From assembly GCF_900115605.1 (NCBI RefSeq), contig NZ_FOXC01000010.1, positions 1-64,000 on the forward strand: a DNA stretch of 64,000 bases. The letters are read 5' to 3'. Source of the DNA: Halolactibacillus halophilus. GTDB taxonomy: Bacteria; Bacillota; Bacilli; Bacillales; Amphibacillaceae. This document shows positions 1-9,481 of the stretch, one piece after another. The position numbers were made by a program, and so were the translations under genes. How positions within the stretch are numbered: position 1 is the stretch's first letter; each line of letters opens with the position of its first letter. Under the pieces are notes generated by a model, which had not been told where the DNA came from, made no database searches, and saw nothing but the letters and a program-made list of their open reading frames with translations.

Positions 1-473
1 CAGTAAAATAAGCGTGTGGAATACTTATATGTCACAACAAAAAAGGCCCCTTTTTGTTGTTCACGTGATGTTTTATTGAACAGCGGTGTTCCTTTAACAA
101 AAGAGCCTTTTATTTTTTGAAGTGTCGTCAAGCGCGCCTTCGTCGCTTTTATTTTTCTTTTAATAGCGCTGATTTGTTCTTTTTTATTACGCATGTACAC
201 GTTCTTTAATTCTTTTTGTGCGGATAAAAGCGCGCGTCCTTCTTGAACAGCGCTGTTCGCATAATAATCATTTAATCCGTAACGTTGCTTTAAACGTTGA
301 TGGATGGAGACGGAACTTTTCGCTTTCGAGCCCCTAAGCTCGCGGACCTCCGCTTGATAGCGAAAATGTTTGGCTTGATTAAACACCCGAAGGATGTGAG
401 CCATGGACATCACAAAATCATGGTCGATTTTATGCTTATATAAGCGATTTGAAAAAATGGTCTTCATGCCCAT
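1..473 (-). CDS. TnpB-like (IS200/IS605 accessory) protein, N-terminal part
   Basis: An open minus-strand frame runs from an ATG at 473 to the window edge, so only the first 157 residues are seen. The ATG follows an AGAGGG-type ribosome binding site. The reading contains the basic segment LKQRYGLNDYYANSAVQEG, then a Lys/Arg-rich helix (KRKIKATKARLTTLQKIKGS) and FNKTSREQQKGAFF. This layout resembles the N-terminal third of TnpB-related proteins of IS200/IS605-type elements, which are RNA-guided nucleases carried by transposons. The RuvC-like catalytic residues would lie off the edge, so activity cannot be judged. No TnpA or element end is seen inside the window. Family assignment is from recall of the motif pattern and is moderately sure. 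Confidence 0.55.
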   Translation of the reverse strand, partial: MGMKTIFSNRLYKHKIDHDFVMSMAHILRVFNQAKHFRYQAEVRELRGSKAKSSVSIHQRLKQRYGLNDYYANSAVQEGRALLSAQKELKNVYMRNKKEQISAIKRKIKATKARLTTLQKIKGSFVKGTPLFNKTSREQQKGAFFVVTYKYSTRLFY

Positions 474-854
474 GATACACACCCTCTCTTTTTTTGTGAC
501 GGTTATTGTTAGTGCTTTAATTATACCATGTAGAATATATGTTTGTCACTTCAAAAATATTCAAAACAAACGATTCATCACCCACCTAGTGCTGACGCAC
601 TTGAGGAAGGTGTCTTCTCGCCTTAATACGATAAATCTTCTAAATAATAAGAATCACGATTATACCGATGATAGCAACTAACAATTGCATCGCATACGGC
701 TGATTAAAAAAACGTATGATAGCATTCAACAAGACTCACCCGTTCTATTTAAGTACCTTTATCAATATTTACCCGCCCACCTGTCTTTTAACCACAATAT
801 TTCCTTGGTGAATGCCGGCTTAGAATCATTCTTTTACCTATTCACAGATTTTAA

Positions 855-1040
855 ACCACAAAAAAAGTGTTAGTCGAACGTGACGTCATTCCAGACACAC
901 CCGTTGTGATTGAATATGCCTTAACTGATCAAGGTCGGTCAATGGAACCAATTTTAAAATCGATTGAACAATGGTGGATGTTGTTAAACGATTCGTACTT
1001 ATTAGTAAAAAGCGTGAGCCATTTGAGTCATCCTCATTAG
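855..1040 (+). pseudogene. HxlR-family regulator, C-terminal remnant
   Basis: The frame reading LVERDVIPDTPVVIEYALT then DQGRSMEPILKSIEQWW from about 870 is the winged-helix wing and dimerisation helix of HxlR/MarR-like regulators (family pattern: E-R-x-x-Y-P-x-x-P-x-x-V-E-Y-x-L-T-x-x-G). The N-terminal recognition helix is missing: a TAA stands at 852-854 in this frame and there is no start codon or ribosome binding site. It therefore appears to be a truncated relic rather than a small gene. The stop at 1038-1040 lies inside the opposing terminator hairpin. Confidence 0.6.
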
Positions 1041-1050
1041 CTCACGCTTT
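1009..1050 (-). terminator. Terminator of the gnd-gntK unit
   Basis: An 11-bp stem (AAAGCGTGAGC pairing with GCTCACGCTTT) closes a 21-nt loop. On the minus strand it is followed by a T-rich run, which fits rho-independent termination just downstream of gntK. Confidence 0.75.
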
Positions 1051-1097
1051 GGTAGTTATTATACATACATTTTTAGTATGGAAATAATTTATATCAT

Positions 1098-2570
1098 CTA
1101 TTCCACTCTCTTAGATTTTAAAGCGTGGATTGCAAGAATCGGCTGGAATAACTCTTGATAAACAGCTAAAGCCTGACTATAACGTTCTACTTCCTTTTGA
1201 TCCGGTTTAATACTTTGTTCCTTAGATGTTATGTCACTTTGAATATCCTTCATGTTGAGGATGACTGCTCCTAAACATGAACTTTCAATACGGTCACTTT
1301 CAATAAGTTCATGATTAAAAACATTCGCCGCAATTCGCTTCCATAAATCGGATTTTAAAAACCCTCCCGTCACTTTAATTGTTGAAATATCTCCTACTAA
1401 ATTTGTGAGAACTTGATACACATCATAAATATTGTACATGACCCCTTCCATAACAGCTCTAACAAAATGACCTTTTATATGAATTGGCTTGATACCGATA
1501 AAATGGCCTGTTGCTGATGCATCCCAAAGAGGTGCACGTTCTCCATTTAAATAAGGGTAAAATAACACCCCATCAGATCCGGCAGATACTTCTTCAGCAC
1601 GTGCATTTAACTCATCTAAATTAGTCGTCTCAAATAATGTTGAGAGCCACTCTAGTGTATTGCCCCCATTATTGACTGCGCCTCCAATGACCCACGTATC
1701 TTTCTTTAGATAATAACAAAACGTACGACCTTGATCATCTAATTTAATCTCATCACTAATAACTCGAATGGCACCACTCGTTCCAATAGTAAGCGCTGCT
1801 TCACCTTGATTTATTGCTCCAAGACCAACGTTTGATAAAACACCATCACTTGCCCCAATATGAATAGCCAAAGGATGATTGAATCCTAATTCTTCAAGTT
1901 CTTTTAGATTTTTTTCAGAAAATAAATAATTTGTATCAACTGGTTCAGACAATGACTCATAGTTAATGCCAACCATTTCTAATATGTCATCATCCCAATC
2001 TAATTGTTCTAAATTAAGTAATCCCGTCGCAGAAGCAATTGAATAATCAACTTTCCACTCACCTGTTAATTTATATGTGACGTATTCTTTTATTCCTACA
2101 ATCTTTTTGGCTTCTTCTAAAATCCCAAGCTGAGTCTTTTTCAGCCAGATTAACTTACTAAATGGTGACATAGAATGAATGGGGGTTCCGGTGCGACGAT
2201 AAATCCAGTCTAAGTCTCCTTCATTCCTCACTTCTTTTAAAGTACCGTTGGATCGGTTATCTGCCCATGTATATAGTGGCGATAAAGGTGTGTCATCATC
2301 AGAAATAAGTAAGACACTATGCATGGCACTAGATAAAGACAGTGATTGAATCTGACCTTTTATCTCAATATGTCGACCGATTATATCCTTAATTATTTTT
2401 TTAATCCCAAGATAAATCTCATCCGCTTGCTGTTCTGCCATCCCTAAATGATCACGATATGTGTTATTTTCTGTATAAGCACTATCAATAACTTCTAATC
2501 GTTCATTGTATAACACAATTTTACTATTAGTGGTTCCAATGTCTAAGCCCAATGTATATCTAGCGCTCAA
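1098..2570 (-). CDS. gntK: Gluconokinase (FGGY family)
   Basis: This FGGY-family sugar kinase of about 490 residues phosphorylates gluconate to 6-phosphogluconate with ATP in the cytosol. The N-terminal ATPase fold opens with LGLDIGTTNSK, and a second phosphate motif is TIGTSGAIR. The C-terminal part has the adenosine motif VTGGFLKSDLWKRIA, as in GntK. I place the start at TTG 2570 because AGAAGAGGC lies about 7 bases upstream; a longer frame opens at TTG 2588 without a good site. The start overlaps the last codons of gnd, so the two are translationally coupled. Together they turn gluconate into ribulose-5-P. No gluconate permease lies beside them. FGGY paralogues for xylulose or glycerol are less likely given the gnd partner. 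Confidence 0.85.
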   Translation of the reverse strand: MSARYTLGLDIGTTNSKIVLYNERLEVIDSAYTENNTYRDHLGMAEQQADEIYLGIKKIIKDIIGRHIEIKGQIQSLSLSSAMHSVLLISDDDTPLSPLYTWADNRSNGTLKEVRNEGDLDWIYRRTGTPIHSMSPFSKLIWLKKTQLGILEEAKKIVGIKEYVTYKLTGEWKVDYSIASATGLLNLEQLDWDDDILEMVGINYESLSEPVDTNYLFSEKNLKELEELGFNHPLAIHIGASDGVLSNVGLGAINQGEAALTIGTSGAIRVISDEIKLDDQGRTFCYYLKKDTWVIGGAVNNGGNTLEWLSTLFETTNLDELNARAEEVSAGSDGVLFYPYLNGERAPLWDASATGHFIGIKPIHIKGHFVRAVMEGVMYNIYDVYQVLTNLVGDISTIKVTGGFLKSDLWKRIAANVFNHELIESDRIESSCLGAVILNMKDIQSDITSKEQSIKPDQKEVERYSQALAVYQELFQPILAIHALKSKRVE

Positions 2571-3474
2571 TAGACTGCCTCTTCTCAATTACCGCATGGC
2601 CGCCAAAACCTTGACGTAAAGCGGCCACAAGTTTTTCTCCGTATTTTTCTTGATCAAGTGACATAAATCTTACCATTAGTGCTTGAGAAATGACTGGCAT
2701 AGGAACTTGTAATCTTAGCGCTTCTTCTACCGTCCATTTCCCTTCACCTGAGGACTGAATAACACCTTCAATCTCATCGATATTACCATTTTTAAATGCT
2801 TCTTCCATTAACTCCATCAACCAACTTCGAATCACAGAGCCATGATTCCAAACAGTAGCAACTTTCTCAAGGTCATATGAATATTCTGAGTGATTTAGTA
2901 AATTAAACCCTTCCCCAATCGCCTGCATCATACCATACTCCACACCGTTATGAATCATTTTTAAATAGTGGCCACTCCCAGCTGGTCCTGTATATAAGTA
3001 GCCCTTATCTACATTTATTTTTTGAAAGATATGTTCTATTTCTTTAAATGCTTGTTTGTCACCACCAACCATCATACAAGCACCCTTTCGAGCACCAGAA
3101 ATACCACCAGAGGTCCCCACATCAAAAAAGTGAATACCTTGTTTTCCACACAGTTCCCCGCGGCGCTTGGAGTCCTCAAAGTGGGCATTCCCCCCATCAA
3201 TTATTCGGTCACCTTTATTTAATTTATTTAATAATTTAGTGAAAGTTGCCTCAGTAATTTCACCCGCAGGAAGCATCATCCATACTGTTTTCGTCTCATC
3301 ATCTAAATGATGTAATAACGCATCAATTGATGACGTGAATTGTATATTTGCCCCTTCCACTTCACCTTTCATTGTCTGGTCAATGTCATACCCATATACA
3401 TCTATCTCATGATCATTCAGATTCTTTGCCAAGTTAAATCCCATTTTACCTAGACCTATCATACCTATTTTCAT
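2560..3474 (-). CDS. gntZ: 6-phosphogluconate dehydrogenase, decarboxylating, short type
   Basis: The enzyme oxidises and decarboxylates 6-phosphogluconate to ribulose-5-P. At 304 residues it belongs to the short class (YqeC/GntZ-like, usually NAD-dependent) and lacks the long C-terminal tail of classical Gnd. Visible motifs are the Rossmann loop GMIGLGKMGFNLAKNL (residues 3-18), the substrate loop GTSGGISGARKGACMMVGGD near residue 120, and the catalytic Lys/Asn in HYLKMIHNGVEYGMMQA. It is the first gene of a two-gene unit with gntK. The minus-strand start has a clear GAGG-type site. Cofactor preference is inferred from the class, not from the sequence. Confidence 0.88.
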   Translation of the reverse strand: MKIGMIGLGKMGFNLAKNLNDHEIDVYGYDIDQTMKGEVEGANIQFTSSIDALLHHLDDETKTVWMMLPAGEITEATFTKLLNKLNKGDRIIDGGNAHFEDSKRRGELCGKQGIHFFDVGTSGGISGARKGACMMVGGDKQAFKEIEHIFQKINVDKGYLYTGPAGSGHYLKMIHNGVEYGMMQAIGEGFNLLNHSEYSYDLEKVATVWNHGSVIRSWLMELMEEAFKNGNIDEIEGVIQSSGEGKWTVEEALRLQVPMPVISQALMVRFMSLDQEKYGEKLVAALRQGFGGHAVIEKRQSIER

Positions 3475-3555
3475 TTTGATACTCCTCGTGTTCTTTATAG
3501 TTAAGCCTTTGCCATGATCGATACTAAATGTCCTCTTCCCTTATTGGCACGTTTA

Positions 3556-3590
3556 AAGAAAGAGACCGCTTCACAAGAGGCCTCTTTCTT
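3556..3590 (-). terminator. Terminator of the maltose PTS unit
   Basis: A 9-bp stem (AAGAAAGAG with CTCTTTCTT) plus inner GC pairs lies just downstream of the GH4 gene. On the minus strand it is followed by TTTAAAC, giving a weak T-tract. Confidence 0.55.
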
Positions 3591-3609
3591 CATAATCAAC
3601 CATCTAGCT

Positions 3610-4941
<1,332 letters not shown>

Positions 4942-4956
4942 TCATTCCTTTCTTTT

Positions 4957-6561
4957 CTATTCTTCTGTTGTTTCTCTATTTAAAACATGATCAACGGATT
5001 TACGTATTTTTGTAACCTGCAAGCCGTAAACGACTTGGATATTCTCACCTTTTTTAATAACCCCGCTTGCGCCAGTTTCATTTTTTAACACTTGTTCATC
5101 GACATTTTCGGGATTATCTACTGTTAAACGTAATCGTGAATAACAGTTTGTGACCGTTTTAATGTTATTTTCGCCACCAAGTGCTTCCACAATAAGATGA
5201 GCAAGTCCAAGATCGGCTTCTTCATTATCCTTTTGTTCGCTATCATTTTTCGTCTTTTTTTCTTTATAGTCTTTTTTAGAGTATAATTTAGTTTCTTGAT
5301 TACCTACTTCTCTACCAATCGTTTTAAAATTAAATTTCGTAATCAAGAATCTAAATAGGAAATAATAAATAACAAAGAAGATCAATCCAACAACAATGTA
5401 CATCGGCCATACTGTTCTTTCTGTTCCTAATGGCACATTGTACAGGAGAAAATCGATAAATCCATTTGGGCCAATGGCTCTAACATTAAAGATATTTAGT
5501 ACAACCATACTTAACCCGCTTAACACACCGTGTACAACAAACAATATCGGAGCAACAAACATGAAAGAAAACTCAATAGGTTCAGTGACACCAGCAATAA
5601 ATGACGTCACGGCTGCTGGAATTAAAATAGCTTTGGCTTTAGCTTTATTTTCAGGTTTAGCTGTATGATACATCGCTAAACAGGCACCAATTAAACCAAA
5701 CATTTTTGATATGCCCCGCGCATCCCAAATGACACTTGGCGCAAGTAATCCACCATTAGGGTTAGCAATCTCAGCGAAATAAATATTTCGGGCACCTTCA
5801 AACACTTCTCCAGCAACTTCGGCAACGCCTCCTAGCTCTGTATACAAGAACGGTGTATATACTAAATGGTGTAATCCTGTAGGAATCAATAGTCGTTCTA
5901 GTAATCCATATAAGAATATCCCAAAGTTACCACTTTGATTAATGAGTTCACCTAAATTACTGATTCCCATTTGGAAAAACGGCCATATGTAAGTGAATAA
6001 AATAGCTAAGATGACAACAACTGGAATAAGTACGATGAAGACAAAACGTGTACCTCCATAAATTTGAAAAGCATTATCAAATTCTTTTTCAGCATAGCGG
6101 TTATGGACAAAAGCTGTGACAATACCAAGGAAAATACCTAAGAACACGCCCATATCTAACACTTGCACTCCTAAAACAAGTGTTTGTCCGGTCCCTTGTA
6201 AATCCCCATCAACTAATATCCCTTGTAAATCCATAAAACGGTTCATTGCATTAATGAATACTAAATAACCCAGTACTGCAATAAAACCTGCTTCTGACTT
6301 TTTCTTTTTAGCAAGCCCTACGGCTAAACCAACCGCAAAGACAAGACCTAAATTTACTAAAATGGATACAAGTGATCCCGAAAGAATCGTACCAAACCCT
6401 GTAGTGATAGGATTGTCTAAAAACGGAATAACCTCGAGTAACCTTGCATTAGTGAATAGGTTCCCAATCGCAATTAAAATACCCGCAATAGGTAGTATTA
6501 ATACTGGAATGAACATAGCTTTTGAAAAACGTTGCATAATTCCCATGACTTTTTCTTTCAT
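4957..6561 (-). CDS. glvC: PTS alpha-glucoside (maltose) EIICB
   Basis: This membrane permease imports and phosphorylates maltose or a related alpha-glucoside. The first 420 or so residues form the EIIC channel, with many hydrophobic helices, the substrate loop GLHHLVYTPF and the conserved GVTEPIEFSFMF. A charged linker (residues 420-450) leads to EIIB, whose phosphorylated Cys sits in VTNCYSRLRL near residue 471. No EIIA is encoded nearby, so another EIIA in the cell must serve it, as known for GlvC of Bacillus subtilis. It is the first gene of the glvC-glvA unit. Confidence 0.87.
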   Translation of the reverse strand: MKEKVMGIMQRFSKAMFIPVLILPIAGILIAIGNLFTNARLLEVIPFLDNPITTGFGTILSGSLVSILVNLGLVFAVGLAVGLAKKKKSEAGFIAVLGYLVFINAMNRFMDLQGILVDGDLQGTGQTLVLGVQVLDMGVFLGIFLGIVTAFVHNRYAEKEFDNAFQIYGGTRFVFIVLIPVVVILAILFTYIWPFFQMGISNLGELINQSGNFGIFLYGLLERLLIPTGLHHLVYTPFLYTELGGVAEVAGEVFEGARNIYFAEIANPNGGLLAPSVIWDARGISKMFGLIGACLAMYHTAKPENKAKAKAILIPAAVTSFIAGVTEPIEFSFMFVAPILFVVHGVLSGLSMVVLNIFNVRAIGPNGFIDFLLYNVPLGTERTVWPMYIVVGLIFFVIYYFLFRFLITKFNFKTIGREVGNQETKLYSKKDYKEKKTKNDSEQKDNEEADLGLAHLIVEALGGENNIKTVTNCYSRLRLTVDNPENVDEQVLKNETGASGVIKKGENIQVVYGLQVTKIRKSVDHVLNRETTEE

Positions 6562-6641
6562 TTCTATACCTCCAATGTTTAATAAGTTAACCTTAGTCTA
6601 GCGGGTTTACCTCGTTTAGAAAAGGCTTTCAAGCAATTGAA

Positions 6642-6671
6642 AAACGTGTTTCATCAAGATGAAACACGTTT
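6642..6671 (-). terminator. Terminator of the RpiR regulator gene
   Basis: A perfect 14-bp stem (AAACGTGTTTCATC with GATGAAACACGTTT) with a 2-nt centre lies 14 bp past the regulator's stop. The minus strand continues with TTTTCAATT. It insulates the regulator gene from glvC, whose promoter must lie at about 6562-6640. Confidence 0.8.
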
Positions 6672-6684
6672 CAGAGTATCTAAA

Positions 6685-7443
6685 TTATTCTACTTCATGT
6701 ATTTCTGTTAAATATCGACTCAACAAATACTCAATCAATAACAAGACAAAAGGGAAAAAAGTATTGGGTAACAGATTACGGTCATCTAGCTTATTTTGAT
6801 CAGTAATCTTAAAATTTAATTCACTACACTCACCGATTCTATTAGGAATTTCCCTAGTAAAAGAGACAGAAAATATACCTTCTTTCTTAACAGCTTCCAG
6901 CTTTTCTAATACACTCTTGGTTTCTCCAGATTTTGAAAAACATACAAAGGCACCAATGTTTTTTATATTATTTTCTAATACACCTACAGAGTCTAATGTC
7001 GTAGCAATGATGACTTTCTTCCCGAGTAAAAGTAATTTTTTGTACATGTATTCAGCTGCAATTGATGAGAAGCCTGCCGCATAAATGAAAATAAAGTCTT
7101 GATCTAGACACAAAACCTTCTTTATGAATATATCCATATCTTCTACCGTATTGTATTGAAGTAATAACCCATGATCTAATTTAAAAAAGTCTAAATCATC
7201 TTCAATATATTCTGTTTTCGTATTAACCATCGGCAATAACTGATAGTATAAATCTATAAAGCCGTTGTAACCTAATTTCTTTGACAACCTTATTACTGTC
7301 GCTGGAGAGGTGTAGTTCTCCTTTGCTATTTGTCTAACGCCTTTTTGTAAGACGGTATCCATGTTACTTAAAATATACGTTAATAACTTTTCATCCAGAT
7401 CGGTTAAGTCTTTCCCTTGCGTTATCTTATTTATATCTATCAC
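6685..7443 (-). CDS. glvR: MurR/RpiR-family regulator of the maltose PTS genes
   Basis: This 252-residue protein has an N-terminal RpiR helix-turn-helix (residues 1-77, recognition part TSPATVIRLSKKLGYNGF) and a C-terminal SIS phosphosugar-binding domain (about 105-225, with IYAAGFSSIAAEYMY and CFSKSGETKSV). It is encoded just upstream of glvC on the same strand but separated by a strong terminator. Known GlvR activates glv genes in response to maltose; the gene order here supports the same role. The gene symbol rests on that context. Confidence 0.8.
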   Translation of the reverse strand: MIDINKITQGKDLTDLDEKLLTYILSNMDTVLQKGVRQIAKENYTSPATVIRLSKKLGYNGFIDLYYQLLPMVNTKTEYIEDDLDFFKLDHGLLLQYNTVEDMDIFIKKVLCLDQDFIFIYAAGFSSIAAEYMYKKLLLLGKKVIIATTLDSVGVLENNIKNIGAFVCFSKSGETKSVLEKLEAVKKEGIFSVSFTREIPNRIGECSELNFKITDQNKLDDRNLLPNTFFPFVLLLIEYLLSRYLTEIHEVE

Positions 7444-7656
7444 ATTTAGTCTCCTTCATGTAGATTTTTATTTTCCACTCTAACCATATCATCGTAGACC
7501 TTCGCCCATAATGAAATCGCTCTCACAAAAGCCTTTTTTAACAGCTCATACATTTTGATACTTATATACTAGCGCTATCATTTTATATTTGTCAATTTTA
7601 TAATAATCGTTCTTCTGATATGATGGCTTATATACACAAATAATAGGAGGAGAACC

Positions 7657-8367
7657 ATGACTACGATTATTTTTGATGTTGATGATACTTTATATGACCA
7701 AGCGTTATCTTTTCACGAGACATTTAAACAATTAATTAATGACACATACAGCTACGATCAAATAGATCGTATTTATCGCGCAAGTAGAAACTATAGTGAA
7801 ACACTATTTGACCAAAGTGAACGCGGGGAAATTACTGTCCTTGATTGGCAAGTAGGGCGTTATAAATTAGCGCTTCAAGACTTTGGCATTGATATTGATG
7901 ACGATCCAGCTCTAGAATTTCATAAGCAATATAAACGCGCGCAAGGAAAAATCACCCTTTTTCCAGAAGTCGAAACCTTACTTGATTATTTAAAAACTAA
8001 AGACGTGACGTTAGCTATTCTCACAAACGGAGAAGTCGCGCATCAGTCAATGAAGATTGATCAGCTACAGTTAGAAAAGTGGATACCAAAAGAAAACACC
8101 TTTATCTCAGGTACTTACGGGATTGCGAAACCCAATCCAGAAATTTTTCATATCATTGAAAACAAATTACCAACACAACCTGCGTCAACAATTTATGTGG
8201 GTGATTCCTTTGAAAAAGATATTATTGGAGCTAAACAAGCAGGGTGGGAAGCAGTATGGATGAATCACCGCCTGCGTCAGGCCAATCCAATGAGCCCTTA
8301 TACGGCTGATAAAGAAATTATCAGTGCCGAAGCATTGTATCACTACTTTACACAACGCTTTAATTAA
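7657..8367 (+). CDS. HAD-family hydrolase (YfnB/YjjG-like phosphatase)
   Basis: A 236-residue haloacid-dehalogenase phosphatase. Motif I is IIFDVDDTLYD (residues 4-14, nucleophile Asp first), motif II is ILTNGE near residue 128, motif III is the Lys in GIAKPNPEIF, and motif IV is VGDSFEKDIIGAKQAG. A helical cap of about 90 residues between motifs I and II makes it a C1-cap member like pyrimidine 5'-nucleotidases YjjG/YfnB. The substrate cannot be told. It has its own AGGAGGAGA ribosome site and stands alone. Confidence 0.8.
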   Translation: MTTIIFDVDDTLYDQALSFHETFKQLINDTYSYDQIDRIYRASRNYSETLFDQSERGEITVLDWQVGRYKLALQDFGIDIDDDPALEFHKQYKRAQGKITLFPEVETLLDYLKTKDVTLAILTNGEVAHQSMKIDQLQLEKWIPKENTFISGTYGIAKPNPEIFHIIENKLPTQPASTIYVGDSFEKDIIGAKQAGWEAVWMNHRLRQANPMSPYTADKEIISAEALYHYFTQRFN

Positions 8368-8429
8368 TCTAGCTATTTCATTCGCCCCCTCCAACCACGG
8401 TGAGAATGATCATACGTTCGGCAGATTGT

Positions 8430-8460
8430 GTCGATATAGTAACTGATTCACCTTTATATT
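8430..8460 (+). promoter_or_regulatory. Shared motif upstream of the peroxiredoxin gene
   Basis: CGATATAGTA, 11 bases, then TTTATATTGA occurs here and again at 9430-9460 upstream of the chemotaxis receptor. The first half resembles a SigD -10 (GTCGATAT at 8430-8437) but its -35 (CATA, 15 bases upstream) is poor. It lies about 170 bp before the start codon. Confidence 0.35.
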
Positions 8461-8628
8461 GATTATTAAAAAGGGCTTAGAATGGATATTTTCTACAAAA
8501 AGGTGTATTATTCGAATAAACATGTAACTATTTTAAAATGCCTCTAAACAATAAACTCACAATTTACCACTCAATGATAGGGGTTATCAGATTTCATCAT
8601 AAAACTATTTTAGAAAGGAAAGATCACT

Positions 8629-9273
8629 ATGACATCTTTATTTGAAGATATTAAGCAGCTTAAAGAACAATTTAAACAAAATGCGTCGGAGAAAAAACAG
8701 CAATTATATGCAAAGGCTACTAGAGAATTAGAGGAATCCCAAAAAGCCTTGGGGCTTGAAAAAGGTGATCAAGTACCAGAATTTCAACTCCCAGATGCTA
8801 CAGGGGAAATTATTTCTATAATGGATACCCTTGAAGATGGACTGGTTATTCTGACATTTTATCGAGGTGGATGGTGCCCGTACTGCAATTTAGAGTTAAA
8901 TGCGTATCAACGAGAATTACAAGCAGTTAAAGACGCAGGTGCTACATTAATAGCAATCTCTCCAGAAACACCTGATGCTTCTTTATCAACTAAAGAAAAA
9001 AACGCACTTGAATTTATAGTACTAAGTGATAAAGATAATATTGTTGCTAAGAAGTTCGATTTAGTTTTCTCCATGCCAGATTATTTGATTGAAATGTATC
9101 AGCAATCTGGATTAGATGTCGCAAGTCATAATGGCAATCAAGATTGGGAGCTGCCAAAACCAGCTACATTTGTCATTAACACTGCTGGAAAAATTGTTTT
9201 TGCGGAAGTGAATTCCGATTATACTCAGCGTACAGAACCTGCAAAGGTTATTGAAATCGCCTCAAAGTATTGA
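8629..9273 (+). CDS. Peroxiredoxin-like AhpC/TSA family protein
   Basis: A 214-residue cytosolic thiol peroxidase of the AhpC/TSA fold. The peroxidatic Cys lies in FYRGGWCPYCNLEL (Cys83, Cys86), so it has a CxxC pair rather than the T-x-x-C loop of typical 2-Cys peroxiredoxins. A helical N-terminal extension of about 45 residues precedes the thioredoxin fold. The C-terminal FVINTAGKIVFAEVNSDYTQR strand matches the family. It is monocistronic, with an AAAGGAAAG site 8 bases before ATG and a terminator behind. Reductant and substrate are unknown. Confidence 0.82.
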   Translation: MTSLFEDIKQLKEQFKQNASEKKQQLYAKATRELEESQKALGLEKGDQVPEFQLPDATGEIISIMDTLEDGLVILTFYRGGWCPYCNLELNAYQRELQAVKDAGATLIAISPETPDASLSTKEKNALEFIVLSDKDNIVAKKFDLVFSMPDYLIEMYQQSGLDVASHNGNQDWELPKPATFVINTAGKIVFAEVNSDYTQRTEPAKVIEIASKY

Positions 9274-9317
9274 GATTTAAATAACCACATATACTATTAA
9301 CTATCATTTCGAACTGC

Positions 9318-9357
9318 CCCCATAGATTAGCTTAACTGATCTACGGGGACGGTTTTA
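9318..9357 (+). terminator. Terminator of the peroxiredoxin gene
   Basis: A 13-position stem (CCCCATAGATTAG with CTGATCTACGGGG, one mismatch) is followed by GGTTTTATTG. Confidence 0.75.
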
Positions 9358-9408
9358 TTGTTGTCTAATATTTGGTGTTGGTTAAAGGATGGTTTGTTCG
9401 CTATGACT

Positions 9409-9435
9409 TAACCATTTGGCTGAGACTGCCGATAT
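9409..9435 (+). promoter_or_regulatory. SigD-type (flagellar sigma) promoter of the chemotaxis receptor
   Basis: TAAC (9409-9412), exactly 15 bases, then GCCGATAT (9428-9435). The SigD consensus is TAAA-N15-GCCGATAT, so 11 of 12 positions match. It lies 47 bp upstream of a methyl-accepting chemotaxis gene, the expected target class. Confidence 0.75.
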
Positions 9436-9481
9436 AGTAGTTGTACTGCATTTATATTGACTATGCTTAAGGAGGACCAAC

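Larger units (their letters stand above)
474..1097. other. Intergenic region with decayed material
   Basis: No intact gene is visible. The stretch holds a short segment at about 598-640 that resembles one at 49547-49590 (see findings), the HxlR remnant at 855-1040 and the terminator of the gluconate genes. A 62-codon plus-strand frame at 685-873 has no ribosome binding site or recognisable family and is not called. Confidence 0.5.

Noticed and set aside
685-873. 62-codon plus-strand frame
   Set aside because: No ribosome site, no recognisable family, and it runs into the HxlR remnant in another frame.
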